The notes under the pieces were generated by a model. The model was not told the origin of the DNA, did no database searches, and saw only the letters and a list, made by a program, of their open reading frames with translations. The translations under genes and the position numbers were made by a program. From positions 1-64,000 of the forward strand of contig NZ_RJJR01000002.1 of NCBI RefSeq assembly GCF_003721595.1: a DNA stretch of 64,000 bases. Reading direction: 5' to 3'. Source of the stretch: Hanamia caeni. Its GTDB lineage: Bacteria; Bacteroidota; Bacteroidia; Chitinophagales; Chitinophagaceae. Shown here one piece after another: positions 17,532 through 25,962 of the stretch (positions within the stretch are counted from its first letter, which is position 1; each line of letters starts with the position of its first letter).

Positions 17532-18275
17532 TCACTCACTCCTAACCGCTTTTCTCGCCAAATGCAAAAACACTTCGTCCATTGAGCTCGCTGAATATTT
17601 TTTCTGCAGGTTGGCCGGAGAATCCAATGCATCTATTCTGCCATCAACCATTATTGAAACACGGTTACAATATTCTGCTTCGTCCATATAATGCGTCGTT
17701 GCAAAAATCGTGATGCCCCGTGCAGATGCTTCATAAATGAGCGTCCAGAATTCTCTCCTTGTTATAGGATCTACGCCACCCGTAGGTTCATCCAAAAAAA
17801 CAATTGCCGGATCGTGAACGATGGCGATAGAAAATGCCAGCTTTTGCTTCCAGCCAAGAGGCAACGATCTTACTAATGTCTTCTCTTCTCCCTCCAAACG
17901 AAGCTGCTCCACCAGCGATTGGGTTTTCTTTTTTATTTGCTGATCACTCAATCCATAAATACCGGAGTAAAAACGTATGTTTTCCTTTATGGTTAAATCT
18001 TCATACAAAGAAAATTTCTGGCTCATGTAACCAATCCTTTTTTTGATGAGTTCATTTTGTTTGTAAATATCAAATCCTGCTACAGTCGCCGCTCCCGAAG
18101 TAGGCATTGACAATCCGCAGAGCATGCGTATCGCCGTTGTTTTGCCTGCACCATTTGCTCCGAGGAATCCAAAAATTTCTCCCTTGTTTACTTCAAAAGA
18201 TATTTTATCGACAGCCGTGAAGTCACCAAATTTCTTTGTGAGTTCATTTGCGGTTATTACTTTATTGTTTTCCAT
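17532..18275 (-). CDS. ABC transporter ATP-binding protein (second half of a YbhF-like pair)
   Basis: A 247-residue ATPase. Walker A is GANGAGKTT, Walker B is AIVFLDEPTGGVDP, and the switch His is in TTHYMDEAE. The signature loop reads LPLGWKQKLAFSIA instead of LSGGQ, as in the degenerate half of YbhF-like proteins. The ATG at 18275 (MENNKV) is preferred over a TTG at 18290. It follows the other ATPase gene by 17 bp. In E. coli YbhF these two ATPase domains are one polypeptide; here they are separate genes. Confidence 0.9.
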   Translation of the reverse strand: MENNKVITANELTKKFGDFTAVDKISFEVNKGEIFGFLGANGAGKTTAIRMLCGLSMPTSGAATVAGFDIYKQNELIKKRIGYMSQKFSLYEDLTIKENIRFYSGIYGLSDQQIKKKTQSLVEQLRLEGEEKTLVRSLPLGWKQKLAFSIAIVHDPAIVFLDEPTGGVDPITRREFWTLIYEASARGITIFATTHYMDEAEYCNRVSIMVDGRIDALDSPANLQKKYSASSMDEVFLHLARKAVRSE

Positions 18276-18292
18276 TTTTTTATAAATCAAGT

Positions 18293-19216
18293 TTAGCTAT
18301 TAGCCATCAACGCCATAAAACAATCTTCAATTCCCGGTTTGATAGCATGAATTTCAACCCCGGAAAAATTCCCTTTTGCTATAATTTTTTCAAGCTCCTC
18401 TTTATTGTTTTTGTCAGATTTGAAAACCACATGATGGTATTGGCCAAATGAGTAACAGCTTGCCACCAGAGGGTCTGCAAGAATTGCATTCATTAGAGAA
18501 AACATTTCATTCGATTTTACCGCCCACAGAGGTTTTTTAAATTCATCAATAATTCCGCGCGGGGTATTAATAGAAAGTATTTCACCCTTCTGAATTAAGG
18601 CAACCCTGTCGCACAGCCTGGCTTCGTCCATGTAAGCGGTAGAAACTAAAATTGTAATTCCCTGCTCTTTAAGCCTGTCGAGCATTTCCCAAAATTCTTT
18701 TCTCGAGACGGCGTCAACACCGGTGGTGGGCTCGTCAAGAAAAAGAACCGTGGGCCTGTGAATTAAAGCACAACTGAGGGCCAGTTTCTGTTTCATGCCG
18801 CCGGAAAGTTGCCCGGCTTTCCGGTCCTTAAAAGGCGCTATCTGCCCGTAAATATCTTTAATGAGTTCATAATTTTGGTTGATGTTCGCCCCGAAAATAG
18901 AGGCGAAGAATTCGAGATTTTCCTGCACCGTCAAATCCTGGTACAACGAAAATTTACCCGGCATATATCCTACCCTGTTCCGGATTTCTTTATAGTCTTT
19001 TATTACCTCAAAACCGTCAACAAAGGCTTTCCCTTTATCGGCCAATAATAAGGTGGTAAGTATCCGGAAAAGAGTTGTCTTTCCTGCGCCATCCGGCCCG
19101 ATAATTCCGAATATCTCTCCTTTGTTAACAGAAAAAGAAATCCCTTTTAATGCATCTATCACTGACTTTTTAGCGCCATATGTTTTTACCATATTTTCAA
19201 CAACAACAGCGGGCAT
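18293..19216 (-). CDS. ABC transporter ATP-binding protein (first half of a YbhF-like pair)
   Basis: A 307-residue ATPase with Walker A GPDGAGKTT, an intact signature LSGGMKQKLALSCA, Walker B TVLFLDEPTTGVDA and switch segment STAYMDEARLCD. About 80 extra residues at the C-terminus (after 230) look like the regulatory tail seen in CcmA-type exporters. With the next ATPase and two ABC-2 permeases it should make a heteromeric exporter. The start of this gene lies 5 nt after the HlyD-family stop. Confidence 0.92.
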   Translation of the reverse strand: MPAVVVENMVKTYGAKKSVIDALKGISFSVNKGEIFGIIGPDGAGKTTLFRILTTLLLADKGKAFVDGFEVIKDYKEIRNRVGYMPGKFSLYQDLTVQENLEFFASIFGANINQNYELIKDIYGQIAPFKDRKAGQLSGGMKQKLALSCALIHRPTVLFLDEPTTGVDAVSRKEFWEMLDRLKEQGITILVSTAYMDEARLCDRVALIQKGEILSINTPRGIIDEFKKPLWAVKSNEMFSLMNAILADPLVASCYSFGQYHHVVFKSDKNNKEELEKIIAKGNFSGVEIHAIKPGIEDCFMALMANS

Positions 19217-19221
19217 ATTAT

Positions 19222-20169
19222 CTAATTGAAATTTACCTGGCCATACATTCCAATCTTGAGCAATCCGTCATTTTTAACCTGTATTTTCACTGCATACACC
19301 AGGTTGGCTCTTTCATCTTTTGTCTGAATTGTCTTTGGCGTAAACTCTGCCTTGTCTGAAATCCAGGTGATTACTCCAGGATATTCACGGTAGCTTTTTT
19401 CCGTGCTGTCAACAAAAACTTTTACCGGCTGATTTAATTTTATCTGTGCAAACTGGTTACCCGTAACGTATGCTCTTAAAGTGATAACCGAAAGATCGCC
19501 TATTGAATACAATGCCTTTCCGGGCGCGGTATATTCACCGGCCATTGCATATTTTGTCAACACTGTTCCACTTACGGGATTTTTTATAAGGGCGCGTTTC
19601 ATCTGATCTGTAATCTGCGCGATAGACTTCCTTAATGGATTTGCCTGGCTGAGCACAGTCCGGTTTTGAGAGTTGGTGGCTGATTCCTGTACTTTTATTT
19701 GTTGTTCATTTACCGCAATTTGTTTTCTATAAACGGCAATTTGCGTATTGATGTCGTCTAGTTGTTTTTGAGTGGCCGCATCTGCTTTGATCAATCTCTC
19801 TGTTCTGTCTTTTTCATGAAGCGCATTTTCAAGTTGCACTTTCAAAACGTTTATCTGGTCGTTCAAAAGCTTTACCTGCGGCGCTACGTTCACGGTCTTT
19901 TCATGAAGCGCCTCAAGCGTGGCTTCCGCCTGCGCCTTTTGTAATTGTAGCGGCACAGAATCGATATAACCTACGACACTGTCTTTTGTCAGGACAGAGC
20001 CTTCGCGGATGTTAAGTGATTCTATCTGACCACCCACCTCTGCAGAAACAACAGTTTCATCCGCTTCAAAGGTTCCGGAAGCATCAAAATCGCGTGCGTT
20101 GGAATTGCAGGAAAAAAGTGACGCACCTGCCAGGCTAACGTAAATGAGTAAACGCAATTTCATTTCCAT
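19222..20169 (-). CDS. HlyD-family efflux adaptor lipoprotein (YbhG-like)
   Basis: A 315-residue periplasmic membrane-fusion protein. The signal peptide ends in a lipobox-like GASLFSC, then a lipoyl/barrel-sandwich half (ETVVSAEVGGQIESLNIREG), a long coiled-coil hairpin (about 75-190, ALHEKTVNV to QVQES), the second lipoyl half (ALIKNPVSGTVLTKYAMAGEY) and a beta-barrel domain. It would bridge the ABC permeases and the TolC protein. An ATG at 20163 is an equally possible start. It lies 18 bp after tolC. Confidence 0.9.
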   Translation of the reverse strand: MEMKLRLLIYVSLAGASLFSCNSNARDFDASGTFEADETVVSAEVGGQIESLNIREGSVLTKDSVVGYIDSVPLQLQKAQAEATLEALHEKTVNVAPQVKLLNDQINVLKVQLENALHEKDRTERLIKADAATQKQLDDINTQIAVYRKQIAVNEQQIKVQESATNSQNRTVLSQANPLRKSIAQITDQMKRALIKNPVSGTVLTKYAMAGEYTAPGKALYSIGDLSVITLRAYVTGNQFAQIKLNQPVKVFVDSTEKSYREYPGVITWISDKAEFTPKTIQTKDERANLVYAVKIQVKNDGLLKIGMYGQVNFN

Positions 20170-20187
20170 TTTATTTTAAATTTTTAA

Positions 20188-21498
20188 TTATCTGTTGTTG
20201 ATATTCCCTGTAATGTTCTGATAACTGTATTGTGCCTGCAGCAATTGCACTTCGTGAATAATTTTATTTTGCCGTGCCTGGTCTTCGGCTATCACCTGGC
20301 TGATGTAATCATGAGCACTGAGCACACCGTTTTCAAGCTGTGCAAAAGCGGCTTTTTTAACTGAGCTTCTGAGTTCGATAATTGAATTGTCTTTTTCAAT
20401 AAGACTGTCAAATTTTTGCACGCTTTCCTTCTGTTGCAATTGTGAAATTTTAGTATTGAAAAGAAAAACTTCTTTTTGAGTTTCCAAAGAATTCCTGTTA
20501 ATGTCCAGTAAGTGCAAATTGTTTTTCAGGGTATACAGACTACCGAAATCCCAGTTAAAGCGTACGCCTCCAATATAATACCATTGAAAATCATTACTTA
20601 GAAAATTCAATCCCGGCCTTCCATAGCCGCCCTGAACAAAAAAGCTGACCCGGGGCTTTATTTGGTCTTTCAGCAGGTTAGCCCTGAGATCATAAATTTT
20701 TTTCTGAAATTCAAAAGCTTGTATTTCAGGCCGGTTGATTTCTTCCCTTAGAGATGGCGCAGGTGGCTTTTCTAGCGCCAGGGCGGTATCCTGTTCCTGG
20801 CCTGTAAAAAGTTTAAGCATATCCAAATAAGCTTTTTTGGTTGCGCTCATTTCAACGTGTGATTGCTGAGCCTGCAAAAGCTGGGCGGATAATTCATCCA
20901 CGCTGCTCCTGTAAGCCACTCCGTTAGCCACAAAGGCCTCTGCTTTTTCAACGCCGTTTTGTATATCTTTTTGAAGCAGAAGGTTTTGATTCAATTGTTC
21001 TTCCATCAAAAGAGCGCCAAAAAAAAGCTGGTTTACTCTTTCATACAAGGCGTATAATTGTACTTCAAGATTTTGTTGTTCTAAAGCGCCATTCGCTATC
21101 GCTGATTCCTTTTTATTTTTAATTACGCCTCCGTCATAAGTTATCTGACTAGCTTCTGCATACATTTTATATTGGTCTTTGTTGAATTGTGGAATATGAA
21201 TGCCCGGAACATTGAACGGGAAATCCGTTACACTTGATTGATAAGTGGCCTGGCCTCTTACAGAAAATGAAGGCAAAAAATCTTTTGCTGCGTTTGCCAC
21301 GGTAAAGTCTGTAGTCTTTGTGATCAGATCTCTCTGTTTAATAAGGGGATAATTTTTCTTCGCCAGGGTGTAGGCTTTTTCAATTGAAAGCGTGTCAACT
21401 TTCTGTCCATATAGTGCGAAATCAAAAACAGAAAATAATAGAATCGTCACAAAACTCCTTCTTAACCAAACAGTTAATTTATTCATATAAAAAATCAT
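20188..21498 (-). CDS. TolC-family outer-membrane efflux protein
   Basis: A 436-residue outer-membrane factor. A signal peptide (about 1-30, ending LYGQ) is followed by two repeats of the TolC helix-strand pattern; the strand SFSVRGQATYQSS and the second-half strand PRVSFFVQGGYGRPG mark the pseudo-repeats. Gln/Leu-rich helices (NLLLQKDIQNGVEKAEAF; AQLENGVLSAHDY) build the periplasmic tunnel. The start ATG overlaps the TetR stop by 4 nt (ATGA). An in-frame ATG at 21486 is also possible. It provides the exit duct for the ABC exporter encoded downstream. Confidence 0.9.
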   Translation of the reverse strand: MIFYMNKLTVWLRRSFVTILLFSVFDFALYGQKVDTLSIEKAYTLAKKNYPLIKQRDLITKTTDFTVANAAKDFLPSFSVRGQATYQSSVTDFPFNVPGIHIPQFNKDQYKMYAEASQITYDGGVIKNKKESAIANGALEQQNLEVQLYALYERVNQLFFGALLMEEQLNQNLLLQKDIQNGVEKAEAFVANGVAYRSSVDELSAQLLQAQQSHVEMSATKKAYLDMLKLFTGQEQDTALALEKPPAPSLREEINRPEIQAFEFQKKIYDLRANLLKDQIKPRVSFFVQGGYGRPGLNFLSNDFQWYYIGGVRFNWDFGSLYTLKNNLHLLDINRNSLETQKEVFLFNTKISQLQQKESVQKFDSLIEKDNSIIELRSSVKKAAFAQLENGVLSAHDYISQVIAEDQARQNKIIHEVQLLQAQYSYQNITGNINNR

Positions 21499-22112
21499 TT
21501 TTTAATTGAATCAATTATAAATTTTGGAATCTCCTTCTTTCGCTGTTGCATTATATTCCTGAATTGGAGTTCATCTAGTTGCATCACAAACTGTATCATG
21601 GGCTTACCCACAAAAGGGAATATTGACAGCGAGATGAGATTGATGAGTAAATGTACCGGGCTGATTTTCCTTATGGTTCCTTTTTTCGTTTCCTTCTCAA
21701 TCTGGTCCAGGAATTTACGAGGCATGGGAATCTTTTTTTTATCCCATACTTTTTCAAGAAATTTTTCGCTGTCCCTGCTGATCTCATTCAGTACAAACAA
21801 AGGCAGATACGGATTTTCAGACATTACCGTTATGTATTCATCACAGAAGCGTTCGATCTTGTCAAATAAAGGAACATCGGATTCAAAGATGGCATTGATT
21901 TTTGGAAATAATTTTTCAGCGGCTTCTGCAAAAATCATTTCAAACAATTTTTCCTTGCTCCTGAAATAATAATGTAAAAGTGCTTTATTAATTCCTGCCT
22001 CATCTGCTATATCCTGCATGCGAGCGCCAGCCATTCCTTTGGTCACAAAAACTTTTTTAGCGGCATCTAGGATTTTTTCCTCTGTAGTCTTTTCCTTTTT
22101 ATTTTTAACCAT
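21495..22112 (-). CDS. TetR/AcrR-family transcriptional regulator
   Basis: A 205-residue repressor. The N-terminal helix-turn-helix is clear (KILDAAKKVFVTKGMAGARMQDIADEAGINKALLHYYFRSKEKLF, split over 13-57); the C-terminal ligand domain is helical without a recognisable ligand. It is the first gene of the efflux operon, coupled to tolC by a 4-nt overlap. A perfect palindrome sits 6-21 nt upstream of its start, within the promoter, indicating autorepression and control of the whole exporter. E. coli has the same combination: the TetR regulator CecR (YbiH) with ybhGFSR. Confidence 0.93.
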   Translation of the reverse strand: MVKNKKEKTTEEKILDAAKKVFVTKGMAGARMQDIADEAGINKALLHYYFRSKEKLFEMIFAEAAEKLFPKINAIFESDVPLFDKIERFCDEYITVMSENPYLPLFVLNEISRDSEKFLEKVWDKKKIPMPRKFLDQIEKETKKGTIRKISPVHLLINLISLSIFPFVGKPMIQFVMQLDELQFRNIMQQRKKEIPKFIIDSIKK

Positions 22113-22117
22113 ATCAT

Positions 22118-22133
22118 TTAACCAATTGGTTAA
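22118..22133. promoter_or_regulatory. Palindromic operator of the TetR regulator
   Basis: TTAACCAATTGGTTAA is a perfect 16-bp palindrome lying 6-21 nt upstream of the tetR ATG and immediately downstream of a -7-like box. The position at the transcription start is typical of repression by steric block. Binding by the adjacent TetR protein is inferred. Confidence 0.8.
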
Positions 22134-22165
22134 CGAATATAGAAATCAATTTTCATATGGTCAAA
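22134..22165 (-). promoter_or_regulatory. Promoter of the tetR-efflux operon
   Basis: On the minus strand TTTG (22165-22162), a 20-nt spacer and TATATTCG (22141-22134) match the Bacteroidota TTTG-N19/20-TAnnTTTG promoter with one mismatch. The operator palindrome abuts the -7 box. Confidence 0.65.
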
Positions 22166-22210
22166 TTTTTATAAAAATGGTCTATAGTTCTTTCAAAACA
22201 AAAATTCAGC

Positions 22211-22228
22211 TTATTTGCCTGTTTACCG
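22211..22228 (+). repeat. Dispersed motif copy, upstream of the tetR promoter
   Basis: TTATTTG-CCTG-TTTACCG, one difference (T to C) from the exact form. Confidence 0.5.
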
Positions 22229-22434
22229 GCAGAATAGAATTACCTGCTAAAAATATTTTGATTGGAGGATGATGATTTGTAGAAATCAGGAGAAAAGATC
22301 AACAGCCAAATTTAATCGTGGTAATGCATGAAGATTTACCGGCAAACGGTAAACCAGCAAACCTGTTTTTAATTTAATAAAGTAATGTAACGGCTAGGCC
22401 TACACGAATATGATTTCTAAATTATTCAGTTGTG
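22229..22434. other. Rest of the tetR / S41 protease intergenic region
   Basis: The full gap is 22113-22434 (322 bp). Beyond the operator, promoter and dispersed motif it holds a perfect 7-bp inverted repeat TTTACCG (22335-22341) / CGGTAAA (22347-22353) with a 5-nt loop, whose right arm also begins a degenerate copy of the dispersed motif (22347-22364, minus). No ORF or clear terminator for the S41 gene was found. Confidence 0.45.
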
Positions 22435-23895
22435 TTAATCTTTATTCTTTTGGCGTATCAATTCTTTTACTTTTTCAACTTTTGTATCAATCCCGCCCAG
22501 GATATCCTGCCAGTCGGGGCCTACATAAACATCCGGCGCAACGCCTGTGCCCTTCACCGCCACATGTTTATATTGCACCAATTTAAAAAACGGGAGTCTT
22601 ACTCTGATTTTTGTATTCGGTAAAGTAATATCCGGAATCAGAATCCCCGAATTGCCATACCATCCTCCACCGGTTTCTTCGCCCACCAATTCAATATTTT
22701 CCTGGCCTTTTACTGCATTGCAAAATATTGTGGATGCAGAAAACGTAAGTCCATTTGTGAGTACATATACATCTCCGTTGAAATGATTTCTGCGTTTTGG
22801 CCTGAAGATATGTCGTTCCCAATATCCAAAATGAAATTTTCCGTCTTCCTCTTTATGGGTTACAAAATGCAGCCCGATGTTGTTAAAAAATCCTTTAGAA
22901 ATGTAGCGTGTATAGGGCGCCAGGCCATTGCTGACGGCTACTGCAGTATCTGCAACCTTAAAAGGCGTGTTTCTTAAATATCTGGTAAGAAAAGCAGATT
23001 TAATAATATCTCCTCCCCCATTTATTCTCAAATCTATTATAAGGTTTTTCGTTTTGTTACGTTTCATTTCACGAAATGAACGCCGGAAGAAGTTTTTCAG
23101 GTGGCCTTTTGAAAATCCATTTACAGTCATTAATGCCGTTGAGGAATCAAATTGCAGAGAGCGAATCCGCGCCATTTTTTCCTCACGGGTATATTTAATT
23201 TTCTTTATTTTCTTTTTCTTTTTGGACGAATCAATCACGGGCTCAAAGTAAGGAATAACAGAAGATTTTTTTACACCGTTCGTATCGGTATAGTCCACCA
23301 GGTAGCTTTTGTACAACCCGAAAATATTTCTGTGATAATACGGGAAATCTGCGCTGAGCCTTATATAATTGATATTTTCAGCATAGCCGTCTTCTACAAG
23401 AAAGTGAAACATATAATCAATCATTTCGCGGTTGTTGATTCCATTGATTGAAGTAACAAAAGAACCTGTAGGAATCAGCCGGTTTCTGATATTAAGATTA
23501 CCCACCACCAGCATAGTGTCTTTCCATACTTTTAAATAAAGGGGAAAGCAGGGTATCACTTTATTTTTTATGAAGCGATTCCATCCTTTACTCATAATAA
23601 AGCTCGTATGGCCGCAGTGAATAACAGAAGTTAAAGGAGCAATAACCTTCCATCCAAACTGGAGCTCTGTCATGGAATCGCGGATGCTGTTGTAACCCGC
23701 ATCGAAATAAGAATCCATGCTGTCTTTGGAAGTGTACCAATAAAGCGAAGGATGTTTTGATTCCAGGATTTCGCGCAGCAAAGTATAATCCTGTTGCAGT
23801 TGTTGTTTAGAGTATTTTTTATTGGGATTGTAATTCCTTGAGGCAGCACAGGAAAACAGAACCGGAAGAAGTAAGAAAAAAAAATATTGCCTCAT
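22435..23895 (-). CDS. S41-family peptidase lipoprotein
   Basis: A 486-residue exported serine peptidase of the C-terminal-processing/tricorn type. The signal peptide ends in a lipobox (LLPVLFSC, Cys16). A helical N-terminal region is followed by a PDZ-like stretch (about 110-165) and the S41 core: NLIIDLRINGGGD, LTNGLTFSASTIFC with the predicted nucleophile Ser in FSAS, and GEETGGGWYG. A basic Lys-run (KKKKKIKKIK) lies between PDZ and core. It is probably outer-membrane anchored and processes or degrades envelope proteins. It is transcribed alone. Confidence 0.88.
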   Translation of the reverse strand: MRQYFFFLLLPVLFSCAASRNYNPNKKYSKQQLQQDYTLLREILESKHPSLYWYTSKDSMDSYFDAGYNSIRDSMTELQFGWKVIAPLTSVIHCGHTSFIMSKGWNRFIKNKVIPCFPLYLKVWKDTMLVVGNLNIRNRLIPTGSFVTSINGINNREMIDYMFHFLVEDGYAENINYIRLSADFPYYHRNIFGLYKSYLVDYTDTNGVKKSSVIPYFEPVIDSSKKKKKIKKIKYTREEKMARIRSLQFDSSTALMTVNGFSKGHLKNFFRRSFREMKRNKTKNLIIDLRINGGGDIIKSAFLTRYLRNTPFKVADTAVAVSNGLAPYTRYISKGFFNNIGLHFVTHKEEDGKFHFGYWERHIFRPKRRNHFNGDVYVLTNGLTFSASTIFCNAVKGQENIELVGEETGGGWYGNSGILIPDITLPNTKIRVRLPFFKLVQYKHVAVKGTGVAPDVYVGPDWQDILGGIDTKVEKVKELIRQKNKD

Positions 23896-23944
23896 GTTAA
23901 CATCCGTAAAAATTGGAATGAAAATTTGATTTGGATTTTTAATT

Positions 23945-24976
23945 TTATTTCAGGGCATTCCATCCCTGGGCCGTAAGCGGATGTGTATTTCCTCCTTTGG
24001 TGATGATAACAGATCCCTTTTCCTTTTCAGTAATATAACCTACGATGCTGATATTTGGATTTTCAGAAACTTTGTCAAAATCTTTTTGACCGATGGTGAA
24101 AAGCAATTCGTAATCTTCGCCACCGCTTAGGGCGCAGGCTGTAGGGTCCAGCTCAAGTTTATAGGCAAACTGGCGGGCCATTTCATTTATGGGAATTTTT
24201 TCTTCATATAAAACACAGCCTGTTTCGCTTTTCTTACAGATGTGCAGCGCTTCACTGCTTAGGCCATCACTAATATCAATCATCGACGTTGGTTGAATTT
24301 CTTTTTCTTCAAAAAACTCAATAATGTCGCGCCTTGCCTCTGGTTTTAAAATTCTTCCTACGATATAATCCTGGTTTTCCAGGTCGGGTTGCACGCCCTT
24401 TGTTTCCAGGAAAATTTTCTTTTCTCTTTCAAGCAAAGTCAATCCTAAAAAAGCTCCACCCAATTCGCCACTTACACAGATCAAATCATCTTTTTTAGCT
24501 CCGCTTCGCGTTACAAATTTATCCGGAGCTACCTCACCGATGGCAGTTACACAAATGATAAATCCCTTTTGCGAAGAAGTAGTGTCGCCTCCTACAAGAT
24601 CAACATTGTATTTATCACATGCGGCATACACCCCTTCATAAAATTCGTTGAGCGCCTCCACGCTAAACCGGTTGCTGAAGGCGATGCTCATTGTTATCTG
24701 TGTGGGATGTGCATTCATGGCGTACACATCGCTCAGATTAACGATTACACTTTTATAACCCAAATGTTTTAGCGGAGAATACATCAAATCAAAATGAATT
24801 CCTTCTACCAGCATGTCCGTGGTAATCACCGTTTGTTTACCAAAATGATCCATCACTGCCGCATCATCACCAACAGATAAAACTGTGGATGCGTTTTTTA
24901 TTTCATTATTTTTTGTAAGGTGATCAATCAGGCCAAATTCACCAAGCGTGGAAACTTCTGTTCTTTGTGGGTCCAT
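23945..24976 (-). CDS. thiL: Thiamine-monophosphate kinase
   Basis: A 343-residue enzyme that phosphorylates thiamine monophosphate to thiamine diphosphate. The AIR-synthase-like N-terminal half has VGDDAAV and TTDMLVEGIHFDL, and the metal/ATP segments VGGDTTSS, DISDGL and SGGEDYELL are intact. The open frame reaches a TTG at 25027, but the ATG at 24976 is preferred: it gives the family N-terminus (TEVSTLGEFGLIDHL) and a -7 box lies 36 nt upstream, inside the longer version. The gene is monocistronic. Confidence 0.94.
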   Translation of the reverse strand: MDPQRTEVSTLGEFGLIDHLTKNNEIKNASTVLSVGDDAAVMDHFGKQTVITTDMLVEGIHFDLMYSPLKHLGYKSVIVNLSDVYAMNAHPTQITMSIAFSNRFSVEALNEFYEGVYAACDKYNVDLVGGDTTSSQKGFIICVTAIGEVAPDKFVTRSGAKKDDLICVSGELGGAFLGLTLLEREKKIFLETKGVQPDLENQDYIVGRILKPEARRDIIEFFEEKEIQPTSMIDISDGLSSEALHICKKSETGCVLYEEKIPINEMARQFAYKLELDPTACALSGGEDYELLFTIGQKDFDKVSENPNISIVGYITEKEKGSVIITKGGNTHPLTAQGWNALK

Positions 24977-25012
24977 TAAATTATGATTTAAAAAAATTGA
25001 AACTACTATAAA

Positions 25013-25020
25013 CAAAGTTA
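25013..25020 (-). promoter_or_regulatory. -7 box TAACTTTG of thiL
   Basis: On the minus strand TAACTTTG fits TAnnTTTG exactly, 36 nt upstream of the ATG at 24976. It supports the shorter thiL start. Confidence 0.55.
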
Positions 25021-25045
25021 CTTGCATTTTTTCAGCCTTTCTAAA

Positions 25046-25063
25046 CAGTAAGCCAACAAATAA
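25046..25063 (-). repeat. Dispersed motif copy, minus orientation
   Basis: On the minus strand TTATTTG-TTGG-CTTACTG, one mismatch. It lies between the divergent thiL and GH25 genes. Confidence 0.45.
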
Positions 25064-25131
25064 TCATTTATTTATTTCCAATTACATCAAAGGCAAATCC
25101 GTATCTTTTTAAAAACAGGAAAAGGTTTTTT

Positions 25132-25139
25132 TAACTTTA
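25132..25139 (+). promoter_or_regulatory. Probable -7 box TAACTTTA of the GH25 gene
   Basis: TAACTTTA lies 51 nt upstream of the start at 25191, the same octamer as before the DUF2480 gene and msrB. Confidence 0.4.
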
Positions 25140-25190
25140 CAAATAATTTCGAAGCAATTGTTGGAATGAATTAAAATTAAGAGAAACCCT

Positions 25191-25955
25191 TTGGCAAAAA
25201 AAAAGAAACGTACTTCAGGCACATTTTTCAAAATATTTATAGCGCTTTGTATCCTAATCACTTGCTTTTATTATATTTTTCGCTTGTTGATATTTCCTCC
25301 ACACGTTTTTTATTCCGGCTTTCAGATAGAAATTCCCAACGGTTATGAAATTCATGGAATAGATGTGAGCCGTTATCAAAGTATTATTAATTGGAAAGAG
25401 GTAAAAGAGATGACGGATGACGGAATAAAAATTGGCTTCGCTTTTATTAAGGCCACTGAAGGAACCAGTATCGTGGATGAACAATTCAGGCGCAATTGGG
25501 CAGAAGCGGAATCTGAAAATATTCCCAGGGGCGCTTATCATTTTTTTGTACCAAAGCGAAATGCAAAAAAGCAGGCTCAGAATTTTATACAAATTGTCGA
25601 TTTAAAACCAGGTGATTTACCACCGGTGTTAGATGTAGAAAAGAGTCGCGGCGTTTCTGTAAATGAAATGCAGAAAGAAGTGAAAGCGTGGCTGGATGCG
25701 GTAGAAGAACATTATGGCGTAAAGCCGATTCTTTACACCAACATTGATTTTTATGAACATTATTTCCAAACGGGATTTGATGAGTACCCTTTATGGATTG
25801 CGCATTATCTGCAGCCAGACAAGCCAAGGATTGAAAACAAATGGGTCTTTTGGCAACACAGTGAAAAAGGCCGCGTGGATGGCATAAACGCCTTTGTTGA
25901 TTTCAATATTTTTTATGGTGACAGCAGCGATTTCCAGGAATTGCTTATTCCATAA
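25191..25955 (+). CDS. GH25 family lysozyme (membrane-anchored)
   Basis: A 254-residue peptidoglycan muramidase. A basic N-terminus and one hydrophobic helix (about 12-33) anchor or export it; the GH25 domain follows, with GIDVSRYQ, FAFIKATEG, PRGAYHFF and the catalytic acidic pair in PPVLDVEKS, plus PLWIAHY and the closing VDFNIF. The start is a TTG at 25191: no in-frame ATG lies near it and the only upstream ATG runs into a stop after two codons. It may serve in cell-wall remodelling or against other bacteria. It converges with the lamin-tail gene. Confidence 0.9.
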   Translation: MAKKKKRTSGTFFKIFIALCILITCFYYIFRLLIFPPHVFYSGFQIEIPNGYEIHGIDVSRYQSIINWKEVKEMTDDGIKIGFAFIKATEGTSIVDEQFRRNWAEAESENIPRGAYHFFVPKRNAKKQAQNFIQIVDLKPGDLPPVLDVEKSRGVSVNEMQKEVKAWLDAVEEHYGVKPILYTNIDFYEHYFQTGFDEYPLWIAHYLQPDKPRIENKWVFWQHSEKGRVDGINAFVDFNIFYGDSSDFQELLIP

Positions 25956-25962
25956 GAGAAAT

